Shown here: positions 21,101-28,662 of the stretch, in pieces
Layout: each line of letters begins with the position of its first letter
Position numbering within the stretch: the first letter of the stretch is position 1
NCBI GenBank assembly: GCA_030035585.1
Contig: CM057471.1
Span: 97,465,819 to 97,529,818, forward strand
Source of the DNA: Dugong dugon
Lineage: Eukaryota; Chordata; Mammalia; Sirenia; Dugongidae
DNA length: 64,000 bases
Reading direction: 5' to 3'
The notes under the pieces: generated by a model
Seen by the model: only the letters and a program-made list of their open reading frames with translations
What the model was told of the DNA's origin: nothing
The model's database searches: none
Position numbers and translations under genes: made by a program

Positions 21101-23376
21101 GTGGATTCAGTGTGGCAGGCAAGTGGGAGATGAGGTTAGAGTGGTAGCAGGGTGGCCACATCACACCAGACTTTTCCTCTGAGCAAGGGGGTAAACTGTT
21201 GGAGGCTTTTGAGCAGAGGAGTGACCCAGTCTATGACCACAGTGGCCTTGACCACTGTGCTGAAACAGGCCGTAGTAGGGGCAAGGGTAGAAGCAGGGGA
21301 GCCAACGCAGTAATCCAGGTGGGAGGTGGTGGTGATCACGGGGTGATAGAAGCAGTTACATTCTCAGTGTATTTTAAGGTTGTGTAAGAGCAGGATTGGC
21401 AAATGAAGTGGATGTGGGGTGTGAGAGAAAGAGGGGTCAAAAGTGACTTTAAGGGTTTTGACCTGAGCAGCTGATGCATTGAATTGGGTGGGAAGCCTGT
21501 AGTGGAGCATGAGCAGGTGGAGGGCAGCGGGGGTGTGGTCAGGAGCTGGGTTTGCACTTGTTAAGTTTGAGATGCCTATTGGATGTCCAAGTGGAGATGT
21601 CATCTAGGCAGTTGGATATGTGATCTGGAGTTCAAGAGGAGAGGTCCTGAACTTGTGGTGGTGTGTATTTCTAAAGAGAGGTCAGTAAGAAGGTAGTGTG
21701 AACTTTTTTCTTCAAGTTTTGTATTATTCTCTCCTAAGAGAAAAACAGTATTCCAGCCCACTGTTATTCATGTGTTCAAATGAAGTCTCTTAGATAAGCA
21801 GTAGTCAGAAATACTACTAACAGTTAACACTTAAAGGATGTTTAACTACCTGCCAGGTATGGGTCTGAGCTCTTAACATAGATTAAACTTGTTTAATCCT
21901 CACAACAAATCTTTGCAGAGTAGGTAGATTATTCCGTTTTCACAGATGAAAAAACTGAAGAAGAGATGGGGTACAGTACCTTGCCAGGTTCACAGCTAGT
22001 AAGAGGCAGCAGTGAAATGTGAAATCGAAGTCTAACTCCAGAGTCCATGCTCTTAACATTATGCTAATGATAGTGAGATACGGCAGCCCTTTCAAGTTTT
22101 TAGAGTTGACTAGTGGTGAAATGTGAAATTGAAGTCTAACTCCAGAGTCCATGCTCTTAACATTATGCTAATGATAGTGAGATACGGCAGCCCTTTCAAG
22201 TTTTTAGAGTTGACTAAAGTACAGGTTATATTACTAAAGGAAGTATGTTTGTTCATATTTTTAAATTGTCTTTATTGCATAAAATTTGAACACTATGCAA
22301 AATCCCAGTTAGTATCTATAAAAACATAATGAATATGAATTTTGTTTTGATAATGTTGCTCACTGTTTAGGTCACTAGAATATTAAAGGTTGCCAAACCC
22401 AACTTTGTGGTTATGAAGTTATTGGCAGGAGGACATAAAAAGGAATCTAAGGTACGTACATTGTGGGAAAAATGGCCTTAAATTATTGAAAAATTTTTTT
22501 CCAATAATATGCATAAATATTACCCCCCCAAAAAAATGTTAAGACACTCATTAAAATAAACATCCTAAAAGAGATACAGCACACAGGAGATTAACTAGAG
22601 CTTGCCATTTTGCCTTGAAACCTACAGATTTTGACTTAAAAAGCCTGCCTTTCCCTTCTCCTTCCTTCCTCCATGTAAATAATGAAATGACTTGGGGTAA
22701 AAAAGAAAATAGATAAAAACAAATTTCTGGGAGAGGTATTTATAAAGTCATCCATCCTTTGGAAAGGGGAATACTTCAGTAATTAAAGACTTTTTTTAAT
22801 GGCTCAGGAGATGGGAGATGTGTAAGCTTTCCTTGTCAGGTATCACTGTTTAATCAGCATCTCACTGCAGGGGTTCTGCACTGAGTAAGAGGACAGCCTG
22901 GCTGTCCCCCATCCCTGTGTTTACTCTTGTTGTTTTTCCCATGTCTGTCTTCCTTCTCACCCGATCTCCTTTACCAGTGACTCTCATTGGCATTGCTTAG
23001 TACTATCAGTGACCCTGGAACTAAAAGAGTTGCTGACCCATGATCTAATTGAACTCCTTTCCTGTAATTGAAGTCCATTTTCCCTTGTTAAGTACTCAGT
23101 GAAGATAGAAAATAGCTGATCAGCATGTTGTCTATCCTTCATAAACCAGAGATAAGCTGATCATTTTTTTTCTCCAGCTTAGTGCCAAACTTAACTTTGT
23201 CATTTAACCAGTATTGTATCTTTCTCCTGCCTCTTCTCTAAAAACACAGGAAACAAAAAAAGTTGTTTACTGTCCAAAAATTTGTAGAGATATAAACTTT
23301 CTGATTTTCTTTCTAGGTTCCTCCCGAATTTGATTTCTCTGCCCACAAATATTTTCCCGTTGTGAAACTTGTTTGA
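3000..23376 (+). CDS. NAA35: NAA35, C-terminal half (10 coding exons joined)
   Basis: This is the 3' half of NAA35, the MAK10-type large auxiliary subunit of the NatC N-alpha-acetyltransferase. NatC acts in the cytosol near ribosomes and contains catalytic NAA30 and small NAA38; it acetylates nascent Met-Leu/Ile/Phe/Trp type N-termini, with NAA35 as scaffold. I recognised the protein from blocks such as [33 protein letters not shown] and the C-terminus FPVVKLV. The ten exons join without any frame break (phases 0,2,0,0,2,1,0,0,0,0) to 353 residues plus TGA, matching roughly residues 373-725 of the 725-residue human protein. The 5' exons lie left of the window. A lysine-rich stretch (KKTKKKKK) sits in the fifth exon. 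All splice sites are GT/AG; only the fifth donor is weak. The convergent neighbour is GOLM1. Gene identity is secure; exact boundaries are read by eye. Confidence 0.97.
3107..3735. other. NAA35 intron, no recognisable element
   Basis: Non-repetitive intronic sequence; nothing identified. Confidence 0.5.
3991..4275 (-). mobile_element. RTE-type tail fragment between 54-58 bp direct repeats
   Basis: The core at 4045-4217 matches the family seen at 18114-18365 and 24556-24933 in reverse (GGTGCCATCAAGTCAGTTCT ... CATCTCATTGAGGGTCTCCCTC). It is flanked by direct repeats at 3991-4044 and 4218-4275 (ACAAGGGAGCTTGA ... GGGCTGCTCCTG) that differ at a few bases and a TTAA insertion. Confidence 0.75.
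4340..4835 (+). mobile_element. L2 LINE 3' end
   Basis: Plus-strand L2 3' sequence: CCTTCAAGTCTGTTCAATGTCACCTC, then TTAGAATATAAGCTCCACAG and a final AGTAAGCATTCAATAAGAA, all standard L2 tail features. The following 340 bases up to the L1 target site look like another old LINE piece but I cannot assign it. Confidence 0.8.
5175..5930 (-). mobile_element. 5'-truncated L1 3' end with 16-17 bp target-site duplication
   Basis: The poly-T side is on the left, so the element is minus-oriented. The target-site duplication AAGACAGCTAAATTTTT is at 5175-5191 and 5914-5930. The body carries a duplicated tail motif GAAGGCTTACAGAACA near 5222 and 5450, separated by a T run and a segment resembling an older L1 tail. 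The same arrangement recurs at 11153-12055. Confidence 0.9.
6083..6277 (-). mobile_element. AfroSINE, minus, long variant
   Basis: Starts TGCTGTTGTTGTTAGCTGCC and ends at GGGCTCCT; the central block TAATCTTTACAGGAGCAGAT is typical of the long variant. Confidence 0.85.
6290..8850 (-). mobile_element. Ancient L1 ORF2 sequence, antisense, heavily decayed
   Basis: T-rich plus-strand sequence reads in reverse as an old L1 ORF2: blocks such as TTATATATTAACCTTTCCAAGG and the surrounding order match an antisense L1 body. The frames are destroyed and it contains a (TG)n run near 7932. Boundaries are approximate. Confidence 0.6.
8851..9604. other. NAA35 intron with a short antisense L2 piece
   Basis: About 8930-9120 resembles antisense L2 (TTATTGAGTGCCTGCTATTA ... 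AAGCTTACGTTCTAGTAGG). The rest shows nothing identifiable before the exon at 9605. Confidence 0.5.
9605..9671 (+). CDS. NAA35: NAA35 exon b ([11 protein letters not shown]...)
   Basis: The acceptor is ...CTTACAG and the donor GTAAGA. The first G completes the Lys codon split by the previous intron, then 22 codons run to CGG (Arg). At 67 nt this exon is too short to appear as an open reading frame, but it restores frame exactly between its neighbours. Confidence 0.96.
9672..10506. other. NAA35 intron, no recognisable element
   Basis: AT-rich intron; no repeat recognised. Confidence 0.45.
10507..10729 (+). mobile_element. RTE-type LINE 3' end
   Basis: Plus-strand sequence from GGGACCAGTCCCTGGAGAAG through AGAGGAAGCCCTCAACAAG to the tail TATGAGTCGGAACCAACTTG and (CAA)n. 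It shares the terminal TATGAGTCGGAA motif with the AfroSINEs in this window. Confidence 0.8.
10730..11139. other. NAA35 intron, no recognisable element
   Basis: Nothing identified. Confidence 0.45.
11140..12068 (-). mobile_element. 5'-truncated L1 3' end with 13 bp target-site duplication
   Basis: The target-site duplication AACATAGGCATGA is at 11140-11152 and 12056-12068. Minus-oriented, poly-T at left. It has the same chimeric tail as 5192-5913 but extends further 5', adding the block around ACAGGCTTTTAAGACCCCAG. Confidence 0.9.
12188..12286 (+). CDS. NAA35: NAA35 exon c ([16 protein letters not shown]...)
   Basis: The acceptor is GTTGCAG and the donor GTAAGA; 99 nt make exactly 33 codons in phase 0. 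The sequence ends ATLQDE. It begins only 120 bp to the right of an L1 insertion (11153-12055), so the branch-point region lies close to the transposon edge. Confidence 0.97.
12287..12875. other. NAA35 intron, no recognisable element
   Basis: Nothing identified. Confidence 0.45.
12876..13054 (+). CDS. NAA35: NAA35 exon d ([12 protein letters not shown]...)
   Basis: The acceptor is TGATAG and the donor GTAAGA. The 179 nt encode 59 residues plus TG of a Trp codon. The exon carries the conserved aromatic run YYYIY just before the junction. Confidence 0.97.
13055..13472. other. NAA35 intron, no recognisable element
   Basis: Nothing identified. Confidence 0.45.
13473..13628 (+). mobile_element. 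Diverged AfroSINE, plus
   Basis: GTTGGCAGTTCAAACCTACC followed by GCAGAAGAAAGGACTGGTTATC and AAAACCCTATGGAGCACACA. This is the variant with the GAAGAAAGG central block; the tail is degraded. Confidence 0.7.
13869..14640 (-). mobile_element. Nested L1 3' tails (two subfamilies), minus
   Basis: A short SINE remnant (13869-13902) is followed by a T run and an antisense tail TTTAAGTGAAAGTTTACAGT (13903-14075). A second T run then opens a different L1 3' end (14076-14640) of the type seen at 5440-5913 and 53775 onward. The two tails suggest one L1 inserted in or next to another. Confidence 0.75.
14838..15155 (+). mobile_element. MER5A-like DNA transposon interrupted by a SINE
   Basis: The left half contains ACAGATTGCTGGGCCCCATC and GATTTAGTAGGTCTAGGGTG. 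The right half resumes with GCATTTCTAACTAGTTCCCA and ends TTTGAGAACCACTGG. These are MER5A (hAT-Charlie) blocks in order, split at about 14913. Confidence 0.8.
14913..15066 (+). mobile_element. AfroSINE, plus, inside MER5A
   Basis: Near-complete: CTGGTGGCGCAGTGATTAAG, CGGCTGCTAACCAAAAGGTC, GAATCGACTCGACAGCAAC. One of the least diverged copies here. Confidence 0.9.
15156..16372. other. NAA35 intron with a TG/TA-rich microsatellite
   Basis: AT-rich intron. Around 16022-16060 lies an interrupted (TATG)/(TG) tract. Nothing else recognised. Confidence 0.5.
16373..16509 (+). CDS. NAA35: NAA35 exon e ([13 protein letters not shown]..., Lys-rich end)
   Basis: The acceptor is CCTTTCAG. The leading G completes the Trp codon, then 45 codons end in a basic run (KKTKKKKK) and a final G that joins TT of the next exon to make Val. 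The donor reads AAAG/GTGCTG, which matches consensus poorly after the GT. If the intron were retained, the frame would add GAVDYFLI and stop at 16533-16535. Confidence 0.95.
16510..17363. other. NAA35 intron, no recognisable element
   Basis: Begins with the weak GTGCTG donor. No repeat recognised. Confidence 0.45.
17364..17431 (+). CDS. NAA35: NAA35 exon f ([14 protein letters not shown]...)
   Basis: The acceptor is CATTACAG and the donor GTAACT. The 68 nt are two bases finishing Val plus 22 codons ending in Lys (AAG). Confidence 0.96.
17432..18113. other. NAA35 intron with a small antisense L2 piece
   Basis: About 17590-17750 (TTTATTCAACAACTATTTGA ... GTGTCAGGTACC) resembles an antisense L2 tail; otherwise nothing identified. 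Confidence 0.45.
18114..18365 (-). mobile_element. RTE-type LINE/SINE tail, minus
   Basis: GTTGCCATCGAGTCTGCTGT ... CCGTTGTTGCAGCTCTTGTG ... CACCAAGCATGATGACCTTC. Reverse complement of the family at 24556-24933, also related to the core at 4045-4217. Confidence 0.8.
18366..18793. other. NAA35 intron, no recognisable element
   Basis: Nothing identified. Confidence 0.4.
18794..18934 (+). CDS. NAA35: NAA35 exon g ([15 protein letters not shown]...)
   Basis: The acceptor is CCCTTTAG and the donor GTGAAC; 141 nt are 47 codons in phase 0, ending [10 protein letters not shown]. The frame continues past the donor to 19051 but that part is intronic. Confidence 0.97.
18935..19366. other. NAA35 intron, no recognisable element
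   Basis: Nothing identified. Confidence 0.4.
19367..19489 (+). CDS. NAA35: NAA35 exon h ([15 protein letters not shown]...)
   Basis: The acceptor is CTTTTTAG and the donor GTAAGA; 123 nt are 41 codons in phase 0, ending ENIPNPDHE. Confidence 0.97.
19490..20089. other. NAA35 intron, no recognisable element
   Basis: AT-rich; nothing identified. Confidence 0.4.
20090..20660 (+). mobile_element. Old L1 3' UTR fragment
   Basis: Contains ACAGTGGAATACCATGCAGC and the following GAACAAGGAAG...TTCAGGAT order typical of old L1M 3' ends; decayed, boundaries approximate. Confidence 0.55.
20703..21715 (-). mobile_element. Long L2 LINE 3' end, antisense
   Basis: Reads in reverse as L2 over about 1 kb: TTTATTCAACAAATATTTATTG at the left (the L2 3' terminus), then GCCCTCATGGAGG, GGCCCTGAGGCAGGAATGTG, TTGAGCAGAGGAGTGACC and AAGTTTGAGATGCCTATTGG in the expected order. 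Confidence 0.85.
21815..22065 (+). mobile_element. MIR SINE, its 3' part duplicated
   Basis: The standard MIR order is visible: TTTAATCCTCACAACAAATC, GATGAAAAAACTGAAG, CACAGCTAGTAAGAGGCAG, CCAGAGTCCATGCTCTTAAC. Its last part lies inside the 104-bp duplication. Confidence 0.85.
22012..22216. repeat. Tandem duplication, 2 copies, period 104 bp
   Basis: Copy 1 begins at 22012 and copy 2 at 22116, both running GTGAAATGTGAAAT...AGAGTTGACTA. I count one substitution (C at 22026, T at 22130). The unit covers the end of the MIR plus about 50 bases of flank. Confidence 0.95.
22371..22451 (+). CDS. NAA35: NAA35 exon i ([14 protein letters not shown]...)
   Basis: The acceptor is CTGTTTAG and the donor GTACGT; 81 nt are 27 codons in phase 0, ending GGHKKESK. 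A 104-bp tandem duplication ends about 150 bp upstream of the acceptor. Confidence 0.97.
22452..23316. other. Last NAA35 intron, no recognisable element
   Basis: Nothing identified. Confidence 0.45.
23317..23376 (+). CDS. NAA35: NAA35 last coding exon ([19 protein letters not shown] stop)
   Basis: The acceptor is TTTCTAG. Nineteen codons then TGA at 23374-23376 give the expected NAA35 C-terminus. The exon continues into the 3' UTR. Confidence 0.97.
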   Translation, partial: VPPEFDFSAHKYFPVVKLV

Positions 23377-23715
23377 GAGAGACTGAAAAACTGATCATAA
23401 AGGAGTGGAATCTAATATCAGATTCCTCTCAGAACATACATCCATCAGTCTTACCACGTAACATGAAGTGAAATGGATTTCTTGGATAACAAGTCATTAT
23501 AAGGAATACTTTTAGTTCGATAGCCTTATATGACATGAATGAAAACTGCTGTTTTAAAGTGGTTTATTATGTTCCATGGATGAAACTGGTCTTATTGAAT
23601 GCATTGATGAACATTATATGGTTTTATTACAGATTTAATCATAAATCATTTTTTATGAATGATGGAGTGAAAATAGTGTTTGTAAAGGTTAATAAATTTC
23701 TTGACAAAAATGCAC
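23377..23715 (+). other. NAA35: NAA35 3' UTR (probable extent)
   Basis: Sequence from the stop codon to about 20 bases past the first canonical AATAAA. No repeats are visible in it. The end is inferred from the signal alone; a longer UTR reaching toward 24,550, where an RTE fragment starts, is possible. Confidence 0.6.
23691..23696 (+). promoter_or_regulatory. Polyadenylation signal AATAAA of NAA35
   Basis: Canonical hexamer 315 bases after the stop codon, in the right strand and position for the NAA35 transcript end. Confidence 0.55.
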
Positions 23716-24555
23716 TGCTGGAGATGAAAAACGAGAACACTTTGTTGATACATGTTAAGAACTGAAGGCATCTGCTCTAACATTTGAGTAGTTCAAAAAA
23801 AAATTTGAGTACTAAAAGTTTCAGATCAAAGGATTAACATTTGTATGGGGTTTTGGCAAAAATACATCTTAACGGGGCCTTTGGGGGGCCTCTGAGCTAT
23901 AAAAGGAGGTTAGGTTAAATGGGGGAGAGTGGTTTTATGTCACAATATAAATGATAGCTATCTATAAGGATACAGATTGTTTTAAAATTCTTTAACTTTT
24001 ACTGTTGGCACTTTTTAAAAGATTACAGATTTCATTTGTTAGAACCGTTTAAATGTGGCATGTTCCTTTTTGTTTACTTCTCATGTTCATTTTAACCCAT
24101 GAAACATTTTCAAATGAGGGGGTCAGTCCTTGTGAATATGCTCTGGCTTTGAAAAGCTGACCAAAATCTACCTGTTCCTACAAGTGCCGTGCCCACAGCC
24201 AGATGCCCCACCCTCCCTGTGCTCATTCCTCTCCGTCTGCTCTGGTGTTCTCTCTCATGCTGCCATGCAGCTGTCCAAGCCTCCAGGGGCCTTACCTTTT
24301 GTCCCCCCATAGTATGCAGTACTAATGAGCAGTATGAGCTACAATAGGCCTTAAGTTGGCTTTTGTGGCTTGGTCTAAGACTAAGCCCGTTGTGGTCGAG
24401 TTGATTCCGACTCAGTAAAAATTACACATTTGGTCTGTGGTAAAAAGTAGTCAAGAAATCTAACGACGTATTGCACTAGGCCCATCTGCTGCAAAAGACC
24501 TCTTTAAAGTTTTTAAAAACCAGAGACATCACTTTGATTACTAAGGTGGTCTTTT
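23716..24555. other. Intergenic, between the NAA35 and GOLM1 ends
   Basis: Mostly unique. A 30-bp AfroSINE tail remnant (GTCGAGTTGATTCCGACTCA) sits at about 24386-24416. Confidence 0.5.
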
Positions 24556-24933
24556 CAGTTGCCTCACGCATGCAAGAGTTGGATCGTGAAAAAGAAGACC
24601 AAAGAGGAGCTGATGCACTCAAATCAAAATATTGAATATACGGTGAATGCCAGGAAGAAGTAATACAAACAGAATGCTCCTTAGAAGCGAGAATGGCAGT
24701 ACTTCAGCTCAGCTTACCTTGGACCACATCATCAAGACAGACCAACTGCTAGAAAAGGACATCGTGTTTGGTAGAGAGGGTCAGTGAAAGGAGGGAAAAC
24801 CTCAATGAGACAGGTTGACACAACAGCTACCGATGATCATGAAGATGGCAGGCACAGACTGCGCAGGGTTTCATTCTGTTGTACACAAGGTCACCCTGAG
24901 TCGCAGTTGACTCAACAGCAACTAACAACAACA
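24556..24933 (+). mobile_element. RTE-type LINE 3' end
   Basis: TTGCCTCACGCATGCAAGAG ... CAGAATGCTCCTTAGAAGCG ... CATTCTGTTGTACACAAGGT ... CAACTAACAACAACA. Same family as 10507-10729, extending further 5'. Confidence 0.8.
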
Positions 24934-25659
24934 TGGTAAGAAGGGTGCTGAGTTCCAACTGTCTGAACTCTGGTCTGACACCTTTCTTGCAAACATACGG
25001 AAACTTTTTCTGGAAATATTTTAAAGCAGCTAACCTGTCATTTCTTTGTAACCCACACATCTGATTGGTCCCCTAGTGTGGATGAAGGTTACTGAGCAAA
25101 CAGTTCGGACTCAGTTACAGACACACTGAGGCTACCTTTTAGGAATGGATCTTCCTAAGAGCAAAGAGTGTCTATTGTTAACCCTTTGTCAACTGAAAAG
25201 CAAAAAATTTATTAGTGTGTTACTGACAGAATCACGTGTGCTTTCCTTTGAGGCATTTGCTCTGTTTAAGGATTAAAAAGGGGCTAAAACGCAAAACTTC
25301 CGTTATGTGGAAAATTAGGCTGTCTAGGACCACATCTCTGATCAATCACAATCATTTATTTGGACTTAGCACCCAGGAAATACATGCCAAGTGCCCATCA
25401 TGGGACTGGAGTCTTTGTGGGATGTACAGTACTACAAGCAAGGTGTGGTTTATGTCACTCAACTCAGGGTTTTTACTCTGGTTTAGAGGGTATACTTTTA
25501 TTCTGCTAAGGCATAAGGATAAAAAACAAAGCATTTGTTTCAACCGGTTAGGGCCTCAGTTTATAAAAAGTCCATTATCTGAAGTTTCTATATTTTTCTA
25601 ACTTAAAGGTGAGAGAATATGTCATTTACTTTACCAGAGATACACCAACAAGGATAGAA
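24934..25659. other. Intergenic, no recognisable element
   Basis: The open frame of 121 codons at 25236-25601 has no recognisable family features and I do not call it. Confidence 0.45.
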
Positions 25660-28585
25660 GCATTTTACTTTTTTTTACTCAGCAAAATTTTAATCATGAA
25701 TACATAAAATCCAACTTTCTGAATTAAAAAAAAAAAACTCATGGAAAGACAGTTACTTCAAAAGTAATCCTTCAGTGTACATATAACCAGAATTTCATCA
25801 ATCAGCTTTTAAAACGTGCGAAGGGACAGTGGTTTAGTACACTTTAAAAAAGTGTTGCCCTCCGAGCTGAGAAACAGCACATAAACATACAAATATTTGA
25901 ATACATAATTAAGATAAACCATTTCCCCAACTTTGACACTAAAACATTTTCAGCCTAAACTAATCGTGAAAAAAAATTTAACCCACAGTTAATGGAACCA
26001 TCTTTATTATTTTAAATTTAAATATCTTTTCTAACATTATTTCAAAGGCAAGTGTTTAAAGTTGTTCAGTGCCTCAGATTATCATTATGTATAATTAAAA
26101 ATTAATCTTTTAGGCCAGAGAGTGGGAGGAGTAGACATCCACTGGACCTTAAATGACCCTTCTTCATTATTCACAGTTCTCTTCTGGCATTCCACATTCT
26201 ACTATGAATGGACAACCAGTTACTACAAGTGGTAATAAAACAATGCTAGTTATCACTCTGGTTATTTAATGTAGCATAATGACTTATTTAACAGGTAATG
26301 GTTCATTTTTCAAATTCCATCACACGTAAGTACAGTGTGAAATCTTATCCAAGTTTGCTTAGAAAGTCTCCATGTGCAGTCCTATTTGCAGGGGTAAAAA
26401 AATAAAATAATTCCACCACTCCTGTCTACACACCATTTGAGAATAGAGAGGAAGGTGTAAATTAGATACTTGCTAAAAGTAGGTTTTAATTTTAATAAAG
26501 AATAGCTGCTTATTTAATTTTGGATGAACCCAAAAGACCAAGGTCGGGGTTTGATACGTATTTGATGCTTGTTGCACAGGTTTGTTTTGCTTTGTTTTTT
26601 AAAACAGCCATCACACCTCTTGTTACCTCAGAGTTTGTGCCTGAGATCACAAGGGAACCATTGGGGTGACTGCCTGGAGAAGTCCAGGTACACATCCTCC
26701 TGAATGGGTGGCCTCAGATGCCTCTGTACACCAAGTTATCATGATTATTTTTCACTTATATTGACAGCCCATCTCATTCCACAAATGGTTTAAGGTGAAC
26801 GACTATCCTTAATCTACAGTTTAAAAGCCGATTCTTAAGAGATCCCTAAGGGATGAAGGAAATTATCTGGGAAGATAGTTTTAAAATCAAGGAGTATTTT
26901 CTCAGCAACTCTATGCACATTAATTAAACAAGAGACACCTAGAGGTTTCATTAATTATTTGAGAAAGCAAGAATTTATATCAACCCTAAGACTAACACAT
27001 AAAGGCAGGCTGGAAAAAGATAAAAGTCATCTTATAAGCTACTTTTATATCCTCCTTCAGCTGCCTTTTCTCAGTGAGGGTAAAAGGATATCCTACATTC
27101 CTACATGAAGAACATTCAAGTCTGAAATCCTAATACGAATGCATTATGTCAGCACACCTGCATGTGAGTCCAGGCACCAAGCTCCCCTGCTGTCTGGCTC
27201 CTGTAAATTACATAACCTCTCTGGGCCTTACTATCCTCTCCACCAAATGACCTCTGAGGCCCTGCAGCTCAAATTCTGTGAATCTAAATGTATTCTAATA
27301 GGCACCACCACTTACTCAACCTTTAGAGATGCTCACTGAAAGCAAGGCAGGAACATGACTGCCAGCCATTTGCAGGAAAGAGCTGATCCACCTTAAATAT
27401 GGGGAACCAACTGAAGTCAAACCTATTGTCACTGCTACCAATGTGGATTATGATAAAACAGTCACTCTAAGGCCATTTTCAAAATTAACATTAACCTTTG
27501 ATTTTTAAATCAGTTTTGTGATAGTCATTTTACCACAGCTAAATGTGTAAACTGACTAAAATGAACTATTTCTCTTGCCTTTCTAAACTGTCCCAACTTG
27601 TAACACTGTAAATATCCTTCAACATCAGTTAACTTTCTTTTCTTTTACTCTTGTGATAAAGTAGGCACAGATTTGTCCACAACAAACCAGCCCTCACATG
27701 GCTGTGCCTCCCCCACTGGGCTCTGCTGCAGGCTGCCGGCACCCTCTCCGCTAGGCCTCTGCTGGGTCCGAAGTCCAGTCCACTCGTGTCTCTTTTTGGT
27801 AAGATGTACTTATTACCGAAGATTTTGCTTAACCCACATATACTAACCAAAGCAAGTACAGACCACAAATGCTCAAATCACAAGTCACTTAAAAGCCTTT
27901 TGTACATTAAGGATGATGGGTTATTATACAAGTAGTCTTTTTAGAAATTCTCACACAAAACAGCTTTTTGTCTATACTCGTTAAAACTGTTGCTAGATAA
28001 CATTTTTGTTAATAGTCAGTGCTCTAGGCCCTTGACTATCAGGAGTGAGTGCATGAGAGTAGACAGCAATCCTCATTCAGTCTTTACCAGTGAGACCAGA
28101 AATAATGGGCTGGGACAGAGTCCCTCGGCACAGCCTGTGGAGGAGAGGATGCCTCCAGAGGGGACCGAGGGGGGGGTCCTCTTAAGTGTGGTGACCCTCT
28201 CCATAGCATCAGAAGACTGACTTCCCTCACGCCTTTTTGTTTGTTTTTAAAGAACATTCTGTTCCAGAATAAACAAGCACCACTGTCACCATACTTGAAG
28301 TAGAACTTGTATTTTTTGGCGTTTATCTTTTTCATGAAATGCCTATTAACCAAAAACTTCACAAATTTTGACATCCTAATATAGACACTTCAAAAGCACT
28401 CCCAAAAAGTATCTAAAAGACAATTCCATTTTTCCCACACACAGTACATACTAAAACTCCACAATAATCATCTTTAGATGTAATTTCACTGAGTACTTTG
28501 CAGTTTTGCACGTTCAACTCCACATGAATTATTTTATCGTCATCTCTGTTTAATCCTGATGGGAAGTGTGTGTCTCCACTTTGAT
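25660..28585 (-). other. GOLM1: GOLM1 3' UTR (probable extent)
   Basis: From the stop codon leftward on the minus strand about 2.9 kb is free of SINE and L1 insertions, in contrast to the dense introns on its right. That fits a retained transcribed UTR. The end is set by a candidate ATTAAA at 25694-25689. Earlier signals exist (for example minus-strand AATAAA near 26,015), so shorter forms are likely. Confidence 0.55.
25689..25694 (-). promoter_or_regulatory. Candidate polyadenylation signal ATTAAA of GOLM1
   Basis: Variant hexamer on the minus strand, followed by an A-rich stretch. It is the last good signal before sequence that looks intergenic. Position inferred, not proven. Confidence 0.4.
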
Positions 28586-28662
28586 TCAGAGAGTATGATT
28601 CCTCTTCTCACGCTGATCAAGTAAATTTATGGTATCTCTTTTTTTATCTTCAGCATTAAAAA
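28586..28662 (-). CDS. GOLM1: GOLM1 last coding exon ([15 protein letters not shown]... stop)
   Basis: The minus-strand acceptor is CCTTTTTAG. TT completes Val, then 24 codons end REKRNHTL and TGA at 28588-28586. The sequon NHT lies at the extreme C-terminus, as in the human protein. Confidence 0.97.
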
